This document shows, one piece after another, positions 7,028 to 14,637 of a stretch of 35,885 nt of DNA. The position numbers were made by a program, and so were the translations under genes. Source of the stretch: CAZVWV01 sp964631745 (lineage in GTDB: Bacteria; Bdellovibrionota_C; UBA2361; JBGSMV01); NCBI GenBank assembly GCA_964631745.1, contig CAZVWV010000020.1, positions 1 through 35,885 of the forward strand, written 5' to 3'. The stretch's first letter is position 1. Every line of letters starts with the position of its first letter. The notes under the pieces are model-generated. The model saw only the letters and a list, made by a program, of their open reading frames with translations, had not been told where the DNA came from and did not search any database.

Positions 7028-8281
7028 ATGCGCATAGCCATTCTTGCAATCGGCTCGGAGCTTCTTGACGGCCGGGTAGTCGATACCAACTCAAACTTCA
7101 TAGCGTCAGAGCTTACGGGGCTGGGCCATTCGATTGTGACGGTCATGCAAGTTGATGACGTCGAGCAAGAGATCGTGGCTTCCATTAAGCATCTGGCTCT
7201 AAGCGCAGAGGTTATAATTCTAAGCGGCGGGCTTGGTCCGACGTCGGATGACTTAACACGAGAGTCCGTGGCGGCTTTTTACGGGCGAGCACTCGTGAAA
7301 GATGAGGCAACTCTCTCGGCGCTCCTAACGCGCTACAAAGAGCGTCGGCGCTCTTTCGATCCCAGCAATGAAAAACAGGCTTACTTTCCCGCGGGCGCGC
7401 AGATATTACGGAATCCTGTGGGAACCGCAGCGGGCTTTTATATCTCCGTTGCACAATCGCTGCATCTGTTTTCACTGCCGGGAGTTCCAAGCGAACTAAA
7501 AGTTATGTTCAAAGAGGAGTTACTCCCGCGCTTGAGCCAAATTTCAGGGCCTGTCCCTTCGACGGAGAAACGGCTTGGATTTAAGGTATTCGGCCTTTCA
7601 GAAGCGGCCGTAGGCTCCCGCATAAAGGCGCTTGAACTTGGGCCAAACTATATTGTTTCTTACCGAGCTTCGTTGCCGGAGATCCAAGTTCTCATTAAGA
7701 GTGAATCTCCCAATCTTGATGACGTAGTTGACGAGGCGCGCCAGGCCGTGGGCCGGGAATTTGTTTTTTGCGATTCAATTACTCAACGCCTCGAAGGTGT
7801 TGTGCATGAGTTGTTAATCCAATGCGGAAAAACAGTGGCCGTAGCAGAATCATGCACTGGCGGGCTTTTAGGCGGCGCTCTCAGCGCCATGCCTGGCGCA
7901 TCCCAGTATTTTTTAGGCGGGGTCATCTCTTACAGTAACGCCGCCAAGAGCAAGTTTCTTAACGTGCCCGCTAGTATTATTGAAACACACGGAGCTGTTA
8001 GTTCGCAAACGGCAGAGCTTATGGCCTCGGGCGCGCGCCAAGCTTTTGGTTCCGACTTGGCCCTTTCGATTACAGGAATCGCAGGGCCGGATGGTGGATC
8101 TGCCGAGAAACCGGTGGGAACATTCTTTATAGGATTTTCCAGCGCAGAGAGGACCGTAGCCCTTCCATATTTTTTCAATTCCACTCGCGAAGCCGTGAGG
8201 CAGTATGCCTTAAGCACGGCACTTGATAATTTGCGCAGATATTTAGTAGAGATTCCATTTCGTGCAACAAACACATTCTGA
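7028..8281 (+). CDS. cinA: CinA-family NMN amidohydrolase / ADP-ribose pyrophosphatase-like protein
   Basis: A 417-residue CinA, starting at the ATG at 7028 because the family begins MRIAILAIGSELLxG; the longer frame from 6884 is repeat-derived. The N-terminal MoCF-like domain (about 1-170) shows GSELLDGRVVDTNS and LSGGLGPTSDDLTRE. The C-terminal PncC domain (about 255-415) shows VAESCTGGLLGGALS, GGVISYSNAAKS, and TGIAGPDGGSAEKPVGT. PncC-type domains deamidate nicotinamide mononucleotide in pyridine-nucleotide recycling. The end overlaps the next gene by 20 bases, so they are co-transcribed. Confidence 0.95.
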   Translation: MRIAILAIGSELLDGRVVDTNSNFIASELTGLGHSIVTVMQVDDVEQEIVASIKHLALSAEVIILSGGLGPTSDDLTRESVAAFYGRALVKDEATLSALLTRYKERRRSFDPSNEKQAYFPAGAQILRNPVGTAAGFYISVAQSLHLFSLPGVPSELKVMFKEELLPRLSQISGPVPSTEKRLGFKVFGLSEAAVGSRIKALELGPNYIVSYRASLPEIQVLIKSESPNLDDVVDEARQAVGREFVFCDSITQRLEGVVHELLIQCGKTVAVAESCTGGLLGGALSAMPGASQYFLGGVISYSNAAKSKFLNVPASIIETHGAVSSQTAELMASGARQAFGSDLALSITGIAGPDGGSAEKPVGTFFIGFSSAERTVALPYFFNSTREAVRQYALSTALDNLRRYLVEIPFRATNTF

Positions 8282-9542
8282 AGCTGCCACCCCCACTCTC
8301 ACCCCCACTGTCACCCTTCGTGCCGCGGCACTTGCCTACGGCGGAAGCTTCGTCTGTGATTTGGTGGACGGTCCCCCAGCCCTAAAGGGTATGAAATTCT
8401 TTGTGCGAGGCGTAGTGCCGGGCGAGGTATTTACTGCCGAGATTGTAGCAAAGCATAAGTCGTATATCGAGGCGCGTTTGCAAAATCTTGAAGATGAGTC
8501 TGGAGATCGAGTTGAACCAGAATGCCCATACTTTAACGTGTGCGGCGGCTGTGACCTGCAATATATGTCTATTCAAGCGCAGAGAGATGCCAAGCGCGAA
8601 ATGGTTGAGACTACCTTGTCAAAGCACGGCGGAGGTATTCCCATTAATGGCGTGATTTTGATAGGCCAAGATCTTCCGGCTTTTAACTACCGCAGACGCG
8701 TGGCACTGCATGTTTCAGAAACCGGCCAGGTGGGGTTTTATAGGCAGCAGACCCGAGAAGTAGTGCCTATCGCAAAGTGCTTGTTGGCGTTGCCACCCAT
8801 AAATGAAGCGCTACTCCAGCTAAATCAAATTAACGAAGAGTTAGGTAAATCAGTCTCGCAAGTTCAGCTTGATCTTCACCATGATAAAGTCTTCGCCGTC
8901 TTCTTGCTGCGCGAAGACGGAAACTGGAAGGAGCGTTTACTAAGCCTAACCAGCAAACGTTTCGCAAATATGCTTCTGCGCTATAAAAGGCGCACCGTAT
9001 ATTATCAGGAGGATTTCAAAGAAGTTCCTAACTTTGTGCCAGCGGGGCATTTCTCCCAGGTCAATCAGGAAGCTAATCAGATATTAATAGAACGGGTGGT
9101 ATCCTCTTTTAAAGCTCCTGAGATTACTGAATTTTACGGGGGGTCCGGGAACTTCTCGTTTCCTTTGGCCCAGGCCGGAAAGAAAATAGATGTGGTAGAG
9201 ATCGACGAGGCCTTGGTGAAATTCGGCCAGGACAGAGCAAGCCAGCTTGGTCTTGGTGCAAATATTAATTTTATAAAAGCTAGTGCCGAAGCCTACCTGA
9301 AACGATCCAAACTGCATGATTCAGTACTGTTGGATCCACCCCGCTCCGGGGCCTTGGACGTTGCGCGCAAGATGCCAGAGAACGTGCAGCAAATTGTGTA
9401 CGTGAGCTGTAATCTTCCCAGTCTTTGCCGCGATCTCAAAGTCTTAAGAGAACACGGGCTCTCTTTGCTAAGCACTGAAGTGCTGGATATGTTTCCGCAG
9501 ACGCATCATGTGGAGACGATATCGAGGCTTGAGCGGCTTTAG
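8262..9542 (+). CDS. TRAM-domain class I SAM-dependent RNA (uracil-5) methyltransferase, RumA/RlmD family
   Basis: A 426-residue protein with a GTG start inside the end of cinA. It has an N-terminal TRAM-type barrel (about 15-75), a 4Fe-4S motif CPYFNVCGGC (Cys88, Cys94, Cys97) with the fourth ligand likely Cys173, and a C-terminal methyltransferase domain. That domain shows HFSQVN (about 263-268), FYGGSGNFSFPLA, LLDPPRSG (Asp358) and YVSCNLPSLCRDL with the nucleophile Cys383. This is the RumA/RlmD/TrmA family, which makes 5-methyluridine in rRNA or tRNA. The iron-sulfur motif favours an rRNA enzyme, but the exact target cannot be read from sequence. Confidence 0.92.
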   Translation: MQQTHSEAATPTLTPTVTLRAAALAYGGSFVCDLVDGPPALKGMKFFVRGVVPGEVFTAEIVAKHKSYIEARLQNLEDESGDRVEPECPYFNVCGGCDLQYMSIQAQRDAKREMVETTLSKHGGGIPINGVILIGQDLPAFNYRRRVALHVSETGQVGFYRQQTREVVPIAKCLLALPPINEALLQLNQINEELGKSVSQVQLDLHHDKVFAVFLLREDGNWKERLLSLTSKRFANMLLRYKRRTVYYQEDFKEVPNFVPAGHFSQVNQEANQILIERVVSSFKAPEITEFYGGSGNFSFPLAQAGKKIDVVEIDEALVKFGQDRASQLGLGANINFIKASAEAYLKRSKLHDSVLLDPPRSGALDVARKMPENVQQIVYVSCNLPSLCRDLKVLREHGLSLLSTEVLDMFPQTHHVETISRLERL

Positions 9543-9596
9543 GTGAGACTCACGGCAGGAACTATCAAGAACCTACTCCTCTTCTTCATCCCCGTC

Positions 9597-10100
9597 CTAT
9601 TCCACCTCGCCGACATCTTCCTCCCCGCCAATGTCCGCTTGCACGCCCGCGCCAACACCATTCGAATCTCGAATCTCCTCATGGTGAATCTTCCCGCCCT
9701 GAAGTGCGGTAAAGGCCAGGGAGCCACTGGCTAGTAGCAGGCATACCGTTAGCGCCTTATGAATTGTAGGCGCTAACTTTTCTTTGGCACTGAAGACTAG
9801 TCCGACCAGCGCCAGACACCCGCTCAGCAATGTCAGAACCAACGCTACAGTGGCGGCATCTTCATGCGGTTCGATCAATTTCTCGCTTATTCCCGTAAGA
9901 TGCTCGACCGCTTCCTCGGTCGGTTCGCCCGTTAGGTAAACCACCAGCGTGATCAAGGCCAACGCCACTACGAGTTTGTAGCTAAGTGGAAGGAAGATTT
10001 TCCCATCGCGGAAAAATCCGCGTAGCGCCAAGAGAAGCGCGATGGGAATTCCCACAACGGCTACATGATTTAAAGCGAGATGCAAGTGTACAGGATTCAT
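9597..10100 (-). CDS. Small multi-helix membrane protein of unknown function
   Basis: A 167-residue protein with about four membrane helices (residues about 10-27, 40-57, 85-103 and 113-132). Histidines occur at or near helix ends (HLHLALNH near the start, GGKIHHEEI after the last helix). The layout recalls DUF2231-like membrane proteins, some of which are thought to bind haem, but I cannot establish this. The C-terminal 30 residues are acidic and glycine-rich. AAAGGAC-type sequence precedes the ATG. It is convergent with the RNA methyltransferase gene, 54 bp away. Confidence 0.7.
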   Translation of the reverse strand: MNPVHLHLALNHVAVVGIPIALLLALRGFFRDGKIFLPLSYKLVVALALITLVVYLTGEPTEEAVEHLTGISEKLIEPHEDAATVALVLTLLSGCLALVGLVFSAKEKLAPTIHKALTVCLLLASGSLAFTALQGGKIHHEEIRDSNGVGAGVQADIGGEEDVGEVE

Positions 10101-10279
10101 ATTAGGTCCTTTTTTAGATTTACGGCCAACAAGGGGATCTTAGTAGAGTCTTGCATGTCTCTACCTGTTTGGGGATGGGGAAGCAATAAGAGTAGTGACT
10201 GAGTAAGTTACTCATGAAACTGGGCAGAGGCCCGGGAGTTTTCGGACTTACGGTCATTCGACCTACTCACATCAGCTCT

Positions 10280-11083
10280 TTAAAGCCGCGCAATCAACTG
10301 CAATGCCAAATCTCTGGTGGCTGCTATTACCATAGGCTCTCGCATCATCAGGTCTTGGCTGTGCTCCAGATAACTTCTCTCGCCCAAGTCTCTGCCTGCG
10401 GCTGTCAACATAACTCCACCAGCTTGGGTCACTAATTTATAAAGAATAGGTATCTCTATACAGTTTTTTCTTGTGCAGATTACCGCCGCAATCTTTGCGC
10501 CATTTAAGAAAGGCAGAAGAATGGAGGTCCAGCTTTTCAGTATAAGCGTGTCATCTCCCAGCTTATCTAGCTCAGAAAAATTATTCTCTCTAGAGAACGC
10601 TCCTTCACGATCAAGCACCAGTAATTCCAACTCGCGCAGATCTTGGACTGTCCCTATATTCTTTAAAGCTTGTGCATCGGGAGCCTGGTGCAGCTTACAA
10701 AACTTGTGCTGCATTACCCCGGCCCAGGCCACCTCGGAATACTTGGGTGTCAGATTATCAAAAAGTGAGAGCATAGTTCCAAAATGTCCTTCCGGGAGGT
10801 CGTGTAGATAATGATAAGAGCCGTCAATCCCATCTAGGGTCAGCAAATACCTTGGGGCAGCGCTGCTCTCAACCACACCGTGCTCTTCGGACACTACTCG
10901 AAACGGAAATCGTTCCGCACGGAAATAATCTAGCACAACAGCTTCGAGCTCCCGATCAAGACGCAAGGCTTGTTCCCCGAATCGGTTGCGCCCCACAATA
11001 TCTCTGCCTTCACAACCGGCGGCCTGAAAATGTTGCGCTGAGATCTCCAAGGCCTGTGCGCATGCTCTTATTAATTTCTGCAC
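10280..11083 (-). CDS. Inositol monophosphatase-family phosphatase
   Basis: A 267-residue member of the Li-sensitive, Mg-dependent phosphatase superfamily (inositol monophosphatase, fructose-1,6-bisphosphatase, 3'(2'),5'-bisphosphate nucleotidase). Metal-site motifs are present: LDRELE (Asp43), SEEHG (Glu66/Glu67) and LTLDGIDGSYHY (Asp84, Asp87; usual form DPxDGT). Near the C-terminus QAGGVMLTAAG matches the EAGG block. The Asp normally found in the W-D motif before that block appears to be Glu (CIEIPILYKL). The substrate cannot be assigned. It follows the M48 gene by 18 bases on the same strand and is likely co-transcribed. Confidence 0.85.
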   Translation of the reverse strand: MQKLIRACAQALEISAQHFQAAGCEGRDIVGRNRFGEQALRLDRELEAVVLDYFRAERFPFRVVSEEHGVVESSAAPRYLLTLDGIDGSYHYLHDLPEGHFGTMLSLFDNLTPKYSEVAWAGVMQHKFCKLHQAPDAQALKNIGTVQDLRELELLVLDREGAFSRENNFSELDKLGDDTLILKSWTSILLPFLNGAKIAAVICTRKNCIEIPILYKLVTQAGGVMLTAAGRDLGERSYLEHSQDLMMREPMVIAATRDLALQLIARL

Positions 11084-11101
11084 AATTAATGCCTACTAAT
11101 T

Positions 11102-13072
11102 TTAGCCTCGTAACGGACAAAGCGGCGGAATCGGCACGCCGATGCTCTCCCCCAAGGCCCGCAGCAGCTCGCCCTCTTCCACTCTAATCTCGCCATCGTT
11201 CACTACCACCTGTATGGCGGCATTGATTATCTTTTGTTTAACCGGAAAGTTGGCGCTGTCCAGAACCTGCAAGGCCTGTTTGAAGTCTAACACCGAAGAG
11301 GTGTTCTCGAAATCGTCTCGCGCTCTTAGGCCTGGTTTCAACTGTCCCAGACCGGCATTATAAGCTTCCTGCGCTTTTGATTTATCCTCGTGACCCAAAT
11401 TAGCCAAACTCTTTAGCACTATGCAAGTTTGCGGCAAGACAAGATCTAAATTGCAGATCGTGGGCGGCCGCTTCCTATTTTCAACAAAGTAGTGATCTAA
11501 GTTTCTAATTAGAATCTGCTCTAGCATCAGTTCAAAGATCGAGAGCTTACTATCCTGGCCGGACAACGCTCCCAAGCGCACTCTGAAATCTGAGTACTCT
11601 CGCATATCCAAGTGTCTGAGCGGAGCGATTGCTTTGTTAACTAAGGTCATGCGTAACTTCGGATTAAGCTGCCCGAGAGAATTTATCACCTGGCTAATTT
11701 TCTCTCGAATATGCGGGTCTAAGTTGTCGTAAAGAATCTTAGCCTGGTTCACTCGAATATCAGGATCGCGGCTCAACATGAGAGCATAGATTACTGCACG
11801 CGCACCGTAGGGCTCGCTTACCAATAAATCGAGCTCTTCAGGAATCTCGCGGCTAAGAGCCTGCGCCTGTAAAATATGACGAGTGCCGGGAGAGCCGATA
11901 CTGCTTTTGGCCTCTGCCGGTTTGATCGAGACTGTCTGGGCAAGGGCCTGTAAGACTTCGCTCACTGGTTGAAACTCATCTGCATTTGATTGGTCCGAGC
12001 CGGTGACGGGCGCAAACCGGCCACGAAAACTAGGCTCGAACTGTCTTATGCGTTCCTCTAAGGGAGGGTGCGTTGCAAACCAGCGCGAGGGCGAAAACGA
12101 TAAGCCGTTAGCGAAGAAAAAATGACTGACTGTCTCGCCATTTGGATTAGCGATAGCAGAGCCGGCTTCGAACCCGCCGATCTTTTTTAACGCGGACGTT
12201 AGTCCGTGAGCGTTCCTGGTAAATTGCACGGCCGAGGCATCCGCCAAGAATTCGCGCTGCCTGGAAGCTGCGCTTTTTATAAGGCGAGCAAAGATCGTTC
12301 CGATCCAGCCGATAGCGATTAGCACCAAACCAAGTAAAAGGATAAACATCTCAGCAGCGCCCGAGCGACGGCTATAAATATAATAGCCTCGGTTTGGGCG
12401 TCGGTTTAAGTCTAAGATCATCCTCCCAAACAGAAACAAAACCAGGACTCCGTGCACAAAGCCCGTAAGCTTAGCGTTCATGCGCATGTCACCGTTTAGG
12501 ACATGGCTAAACTCATGGCCAATCACGGCCTGAAGTTCCTCTCGATTAAATAATTTTAAAGCTCCGCGCGTCACAATCACGGCAGCGTTTTCTATGCGCG
12601 ATCCCGCAGCAAAGGCGTTAATGCCCTCTTCGTCTTCTAAAACATAGACCGATGGCGGGGCGATTCCAGAGGCGATAGCCATCTCTTCCACGACGTTTAC
12701 CAAACGCTTCTCGGAGGCGTCTGTCGTAGCCGGATAAACACGTTTTGCACCAAAGAGCATGGCGAAAGCCGGTCCACCAGCCGAGAGCTGCCAGGTCTTA
12801 TAGAGCGCCGTGATTAGCACCACCAAACTGACTGGGATAGCGATCGCCGCAAACAAGGTTGGATTAAAAATCTGACCCTGAAACAACGCCAACTCAAACT
12901 GGAGGTGTCGCTGATTGGAACGCAGATAAACTAGCAGTAAGACTGAGATAGCCAAGTAAAGACAGATGATAATCGTGAAGACACAAGCTGCGAATAGGAA
13001 CAACAGATAAACAGTGCGCTTGCGCGCCAGTTCCTGGTGGATAAAAAACGTTTGAGGCTCTGCCATGTTCAC
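11102..13072 (-). CDS. HtpX-like M48 metalloprotease with C-terminal TerB-like region
   Basis: A 656-residue membrane protease. Two N-terminal membrane helices (about 20-50 and 72-92) precede the peptidase domain with HEFSH (residues 186-190) and the third zinc ligand in REFLADASA (Glu274). Two further hydrophobic segments lie at 203-220 and 241-262, as in HtpX. FATHPPLEERI (about 335-346) is also an M48 signature. About 290 extra residues follow; the end (INAAIQVVVNDGEIRVEEGELLRALGESIG) looks like a TerB-type acidic helical domain. HtpX proteins degrade misfolded membrane proteins, while this longer architecture is a poorly characterised branch. Start is GTG at 13072, or ATG at 13066. Confidence 0.92.
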   Translation of the reverse strand: MNMAEPQTFFIHQELARKRTVYLLFLFAACVFTIIICLYLAISVLLLVYLRSNQRHLQFELALFQGQIFNPTLFAAIAIPVSLVVLITALYKTWQLSAGGPAFAMLFGAKRVYPATTDASEKRLVNVVEEMAIASGIAPPSVYVLEDEEGINAFAAGSRIENAAVIVTRGALKLFNREELQAVIGHEFSHVLNGDMRMNAKLTGFVHGVLVLFLFGRMILDLNRRPNRGYYIYSRRSGAAEMFILLLGLVLIAIGWIGTIFARLIKSAASRQREFLADASAVQFTRNAHGLTSALKKIGGFEAGSAIANPNGETVSHFFFANGLSFSPSRWFATHPPLEERIRQFEPSFRGRFAPVTGSDQSNADEFQPVSEVLQALAQTVSIKPAEAKSSIGSPGTRHILQAQALSREIPEELDLLVSEPYGARAVIYALMLSRDPDIRVNQAKILYDNLDPHIREKISQVINSLGQLNPKLRMTLVNKAIAPLRHLDMREYSDFRVRLGALSGQDSKLSIFELMLEQILIRNLDHYFVENRKRPPTICNLDLVLPQTCIVLKSLANLGHEDKSKAQEAYNAGLGQLKPGLRARDDFENTSSVLDFKQALQVLDSANFPVKQKIINAAIQVVVNDGEIRVEEGELLRALGESIGVPIPPLCPLRG

Positions 13073-13145
13073 GAGCAGTTTAGCGTATTGAGTTTGTCCA
13101 CGACAGACCTATGAGCTGGCTCGTGCTGGCATGGTGGTAATGCAC

Positions 13146-13208
13146 AGCGCCAGCAAAAAGCGCTCTCTAGCCCAAAAGGCGGGCCGAAAAGACTATTTTG
13201 CTGGCGCT
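13146..13208. repeat. Long inverted repeat between genes
   Basis: AGCGCCAGCAAAA (13146-13158) and its exact complement (13196-13208), with weaker pairing extending outwards to GTGG / CCAC. It lies between two minus-strand genes and could end the transcript of the small gene at 13253-13636. Confidence 0.6.
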
Positions 13209-13252
13209 TGACTATTCCACCCAAGCTCGTTGCGGTGGTATTACGCCTCGAT

Positions 13253-13636
13253 CTAGTCCTGCCGCACAGTGGCCGTGGGCTTAGGATCCTTAATCGGCGG
13301 TGTGCTATCACCAGCTGCCGTCACGGCAACAGGTTGAACTTTATCGTCGCTGCCTCCGTCATGGCCAGGAATTTTACGTCCTGGTCCCTCTGATGCGTTA
13401 ATGACAGTAGCGGCTACAGTTTGGCCTGTCTGACCTGATGTAGAATTCCGTCGTAATGGTCCATATTGAGAAACTTCGGCACTGTTATTGTCGCGCTGTG
13501 GTTTACGTAGCACAACGGCGTCAGCGTCCGGACGATATCCTCTGACCTGGTCCTTATTATTTAAATGCGGCCTTATCAGTGGGCCTCCGACTGATGCTGC
13601 ATTTGATCCAGGTCCTGTGGCTTTGATTGTTGACAT
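13253..13636 (-). CDS. Small hypothetical protein, probably disordered
   Basis: A 127-residue protein from the ATG at 13636, which has a strong GGAGGG Shine-Dalgarno sequence. The frame stays open upstream to 13825, but that part is repeat-encoded and should not be included. The protein is rich in G, P, S, N and D (GPGSNAASVGGPLIRPHLNN near the start, TPPIKDPKPTATVRQD at the end) with no membrane segment or recognised domain. Function unknown. Confidence 0.6.
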   Translation of the reverse strand: MSTIKATGPGSNAASVGGPLIRPHLNNKDQVRGYRPDADAVVLRKPQRDNNSAEVSQYGPLRRNSTSGQTGQTVAATVINASEGPGRKIPGHDGGSDDKVQPVAVTAAGDSTPPIKDPKPTATVRQD

Positions 13637-13744
13637 AACTCCCTCCAAGGTTCGCGAAATAGATAGTAACGAGCAAAAAGCGCAACGCGCTCTTACCCAA
13701 GAGATTTGTCGGAATGGCTGGGTAAATACTTTAGTGGAAAATCT

Positions 13745-13930
13745 TGGCGCACGAGCGCCGACGACTCGTCGGCCGGTGGTGATAAGAGCACTGCTTGTTA
13801 GGGCGCAGCCACCCCCCGCTCGCACCTATTGCTGCCTGTCGGACTGGCAGGCAGCGCCACTTCTCGGCACTGGCCGACGAATCGTCGGCTCTCCATAATA
13901 TTTGTGCTTTGTTTGCGCCGCGTTTGCCTT
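13745..13930 (+). repeat. Dispersed repeat, copy D
   Basis: Same order as copy E: GCGCCG-ACGACTCG-TCGGCCGGTGGT, then CACTGCTTGTTAGGGCG-AGCCACC, CCGCTCGCAC-TATTGCTGCCTGTCGG, then GGCCGACGA-TCGTCGG and CTCCATAATATTT. It separates two short minus-strand genes. Confidence 0.8.
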
Positions 13931-13959
13931 TTATCCGGCGCTTTTGAGTTGGTATTAGA

Positions 13960-14388
13960 TTAAAACGGCCGGTTCAATTTCGGCCCATAATACACTTCAG
14001 CTTTTGCACTCCCTTTCTGGCTTGCCTCAAGCAATTGCCGTTGCTTCTCGGCCTCATTTAACTGGATCTGCGCACGGGCCGCCTCAGTCACAGTTGGCGT
14101 GCCTGGCGCAAAGTTAAAGCCCCGGTTTAATTTGGGGGGGATCCATGAGCTTGAAGTGGGGTCTTCCATGGGTTCGTCAATTAGGTCGGAATCAATCAGC
14201 CCTTCCCGTTCCAAGAGTTCCTTCGCCTTTTTTATGGCTTTCAAATGGGCCAAGCGCTTTCTGCGACAGAGATCCACCTCGCGTCTCTTTTTGCGCCGAC
14301 GAGCATCGTCATTCGCCCGGCGCCGCTCCTCTTCTTCTTCCCGGCGCCTCTGCTCCTCTGCCATTTTTTCAGCGTCCCAAAATGACAT
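13960..14388 (-). CDS. Small coiled-coil protein with duplicated PKLNR-F motif
   Basis: A 142-residue protein; GGAGG precedes the ATG. Residues about 8-65 are almost all R, E, K and A and should form a long charged helix or coiled coil. The second half contains WIPPKLNRGFNFAPG and the last residues are YYGPKLNRPF, so a PKLNR(G/P)F motif occurs twice, once at the extreme C-terminus. No known domain is recognised. A terminal motif of this kind could be a docking signal, but that is speculation. Confidence 0.7.
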   Translation of the reverse strand: MSFWDAEKMAEEQRRREEEEERRRANDDARRRKKRREVDLCRRKRLAHLKAIKKAKELLEREGLIDSDLIDEPMEDPTSSSWIPPKLNRGFNFAPGTPTVTEAARAQIQLNEAEKQRQLLEASQKGSAKAEVYYGPKLNRPF

Positions 14389-14637
14389 GCTGGGTATCCT
14401 CCAAATAAAAGAAACAAAAGTACTTACTTAATTAACGTTATGCACAGAGCTACGGACAACGTGCTCTAAAAAATCATTCTATTTCAACAAGTTGCGACTT
14501 ATTGATAAGTAACGGCTAGCGGAGACGGTATCTCTATTAATAATAGCACCTTAAGGGTATTGTAAGCGCTTAACGGGGGTGCTTTGATCCATTTTCTGTG
14601 CCCCACTTCAACACTGACAAAGGATATTTCGCTGAAA

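Noticed and set aside
13637..13825. N-terminal extension of the 127-residue protein
   Set aside because: The upstream part is repeat-encoded, and the ATG at 13636 has a strong Shine-Dalgarno sequence.
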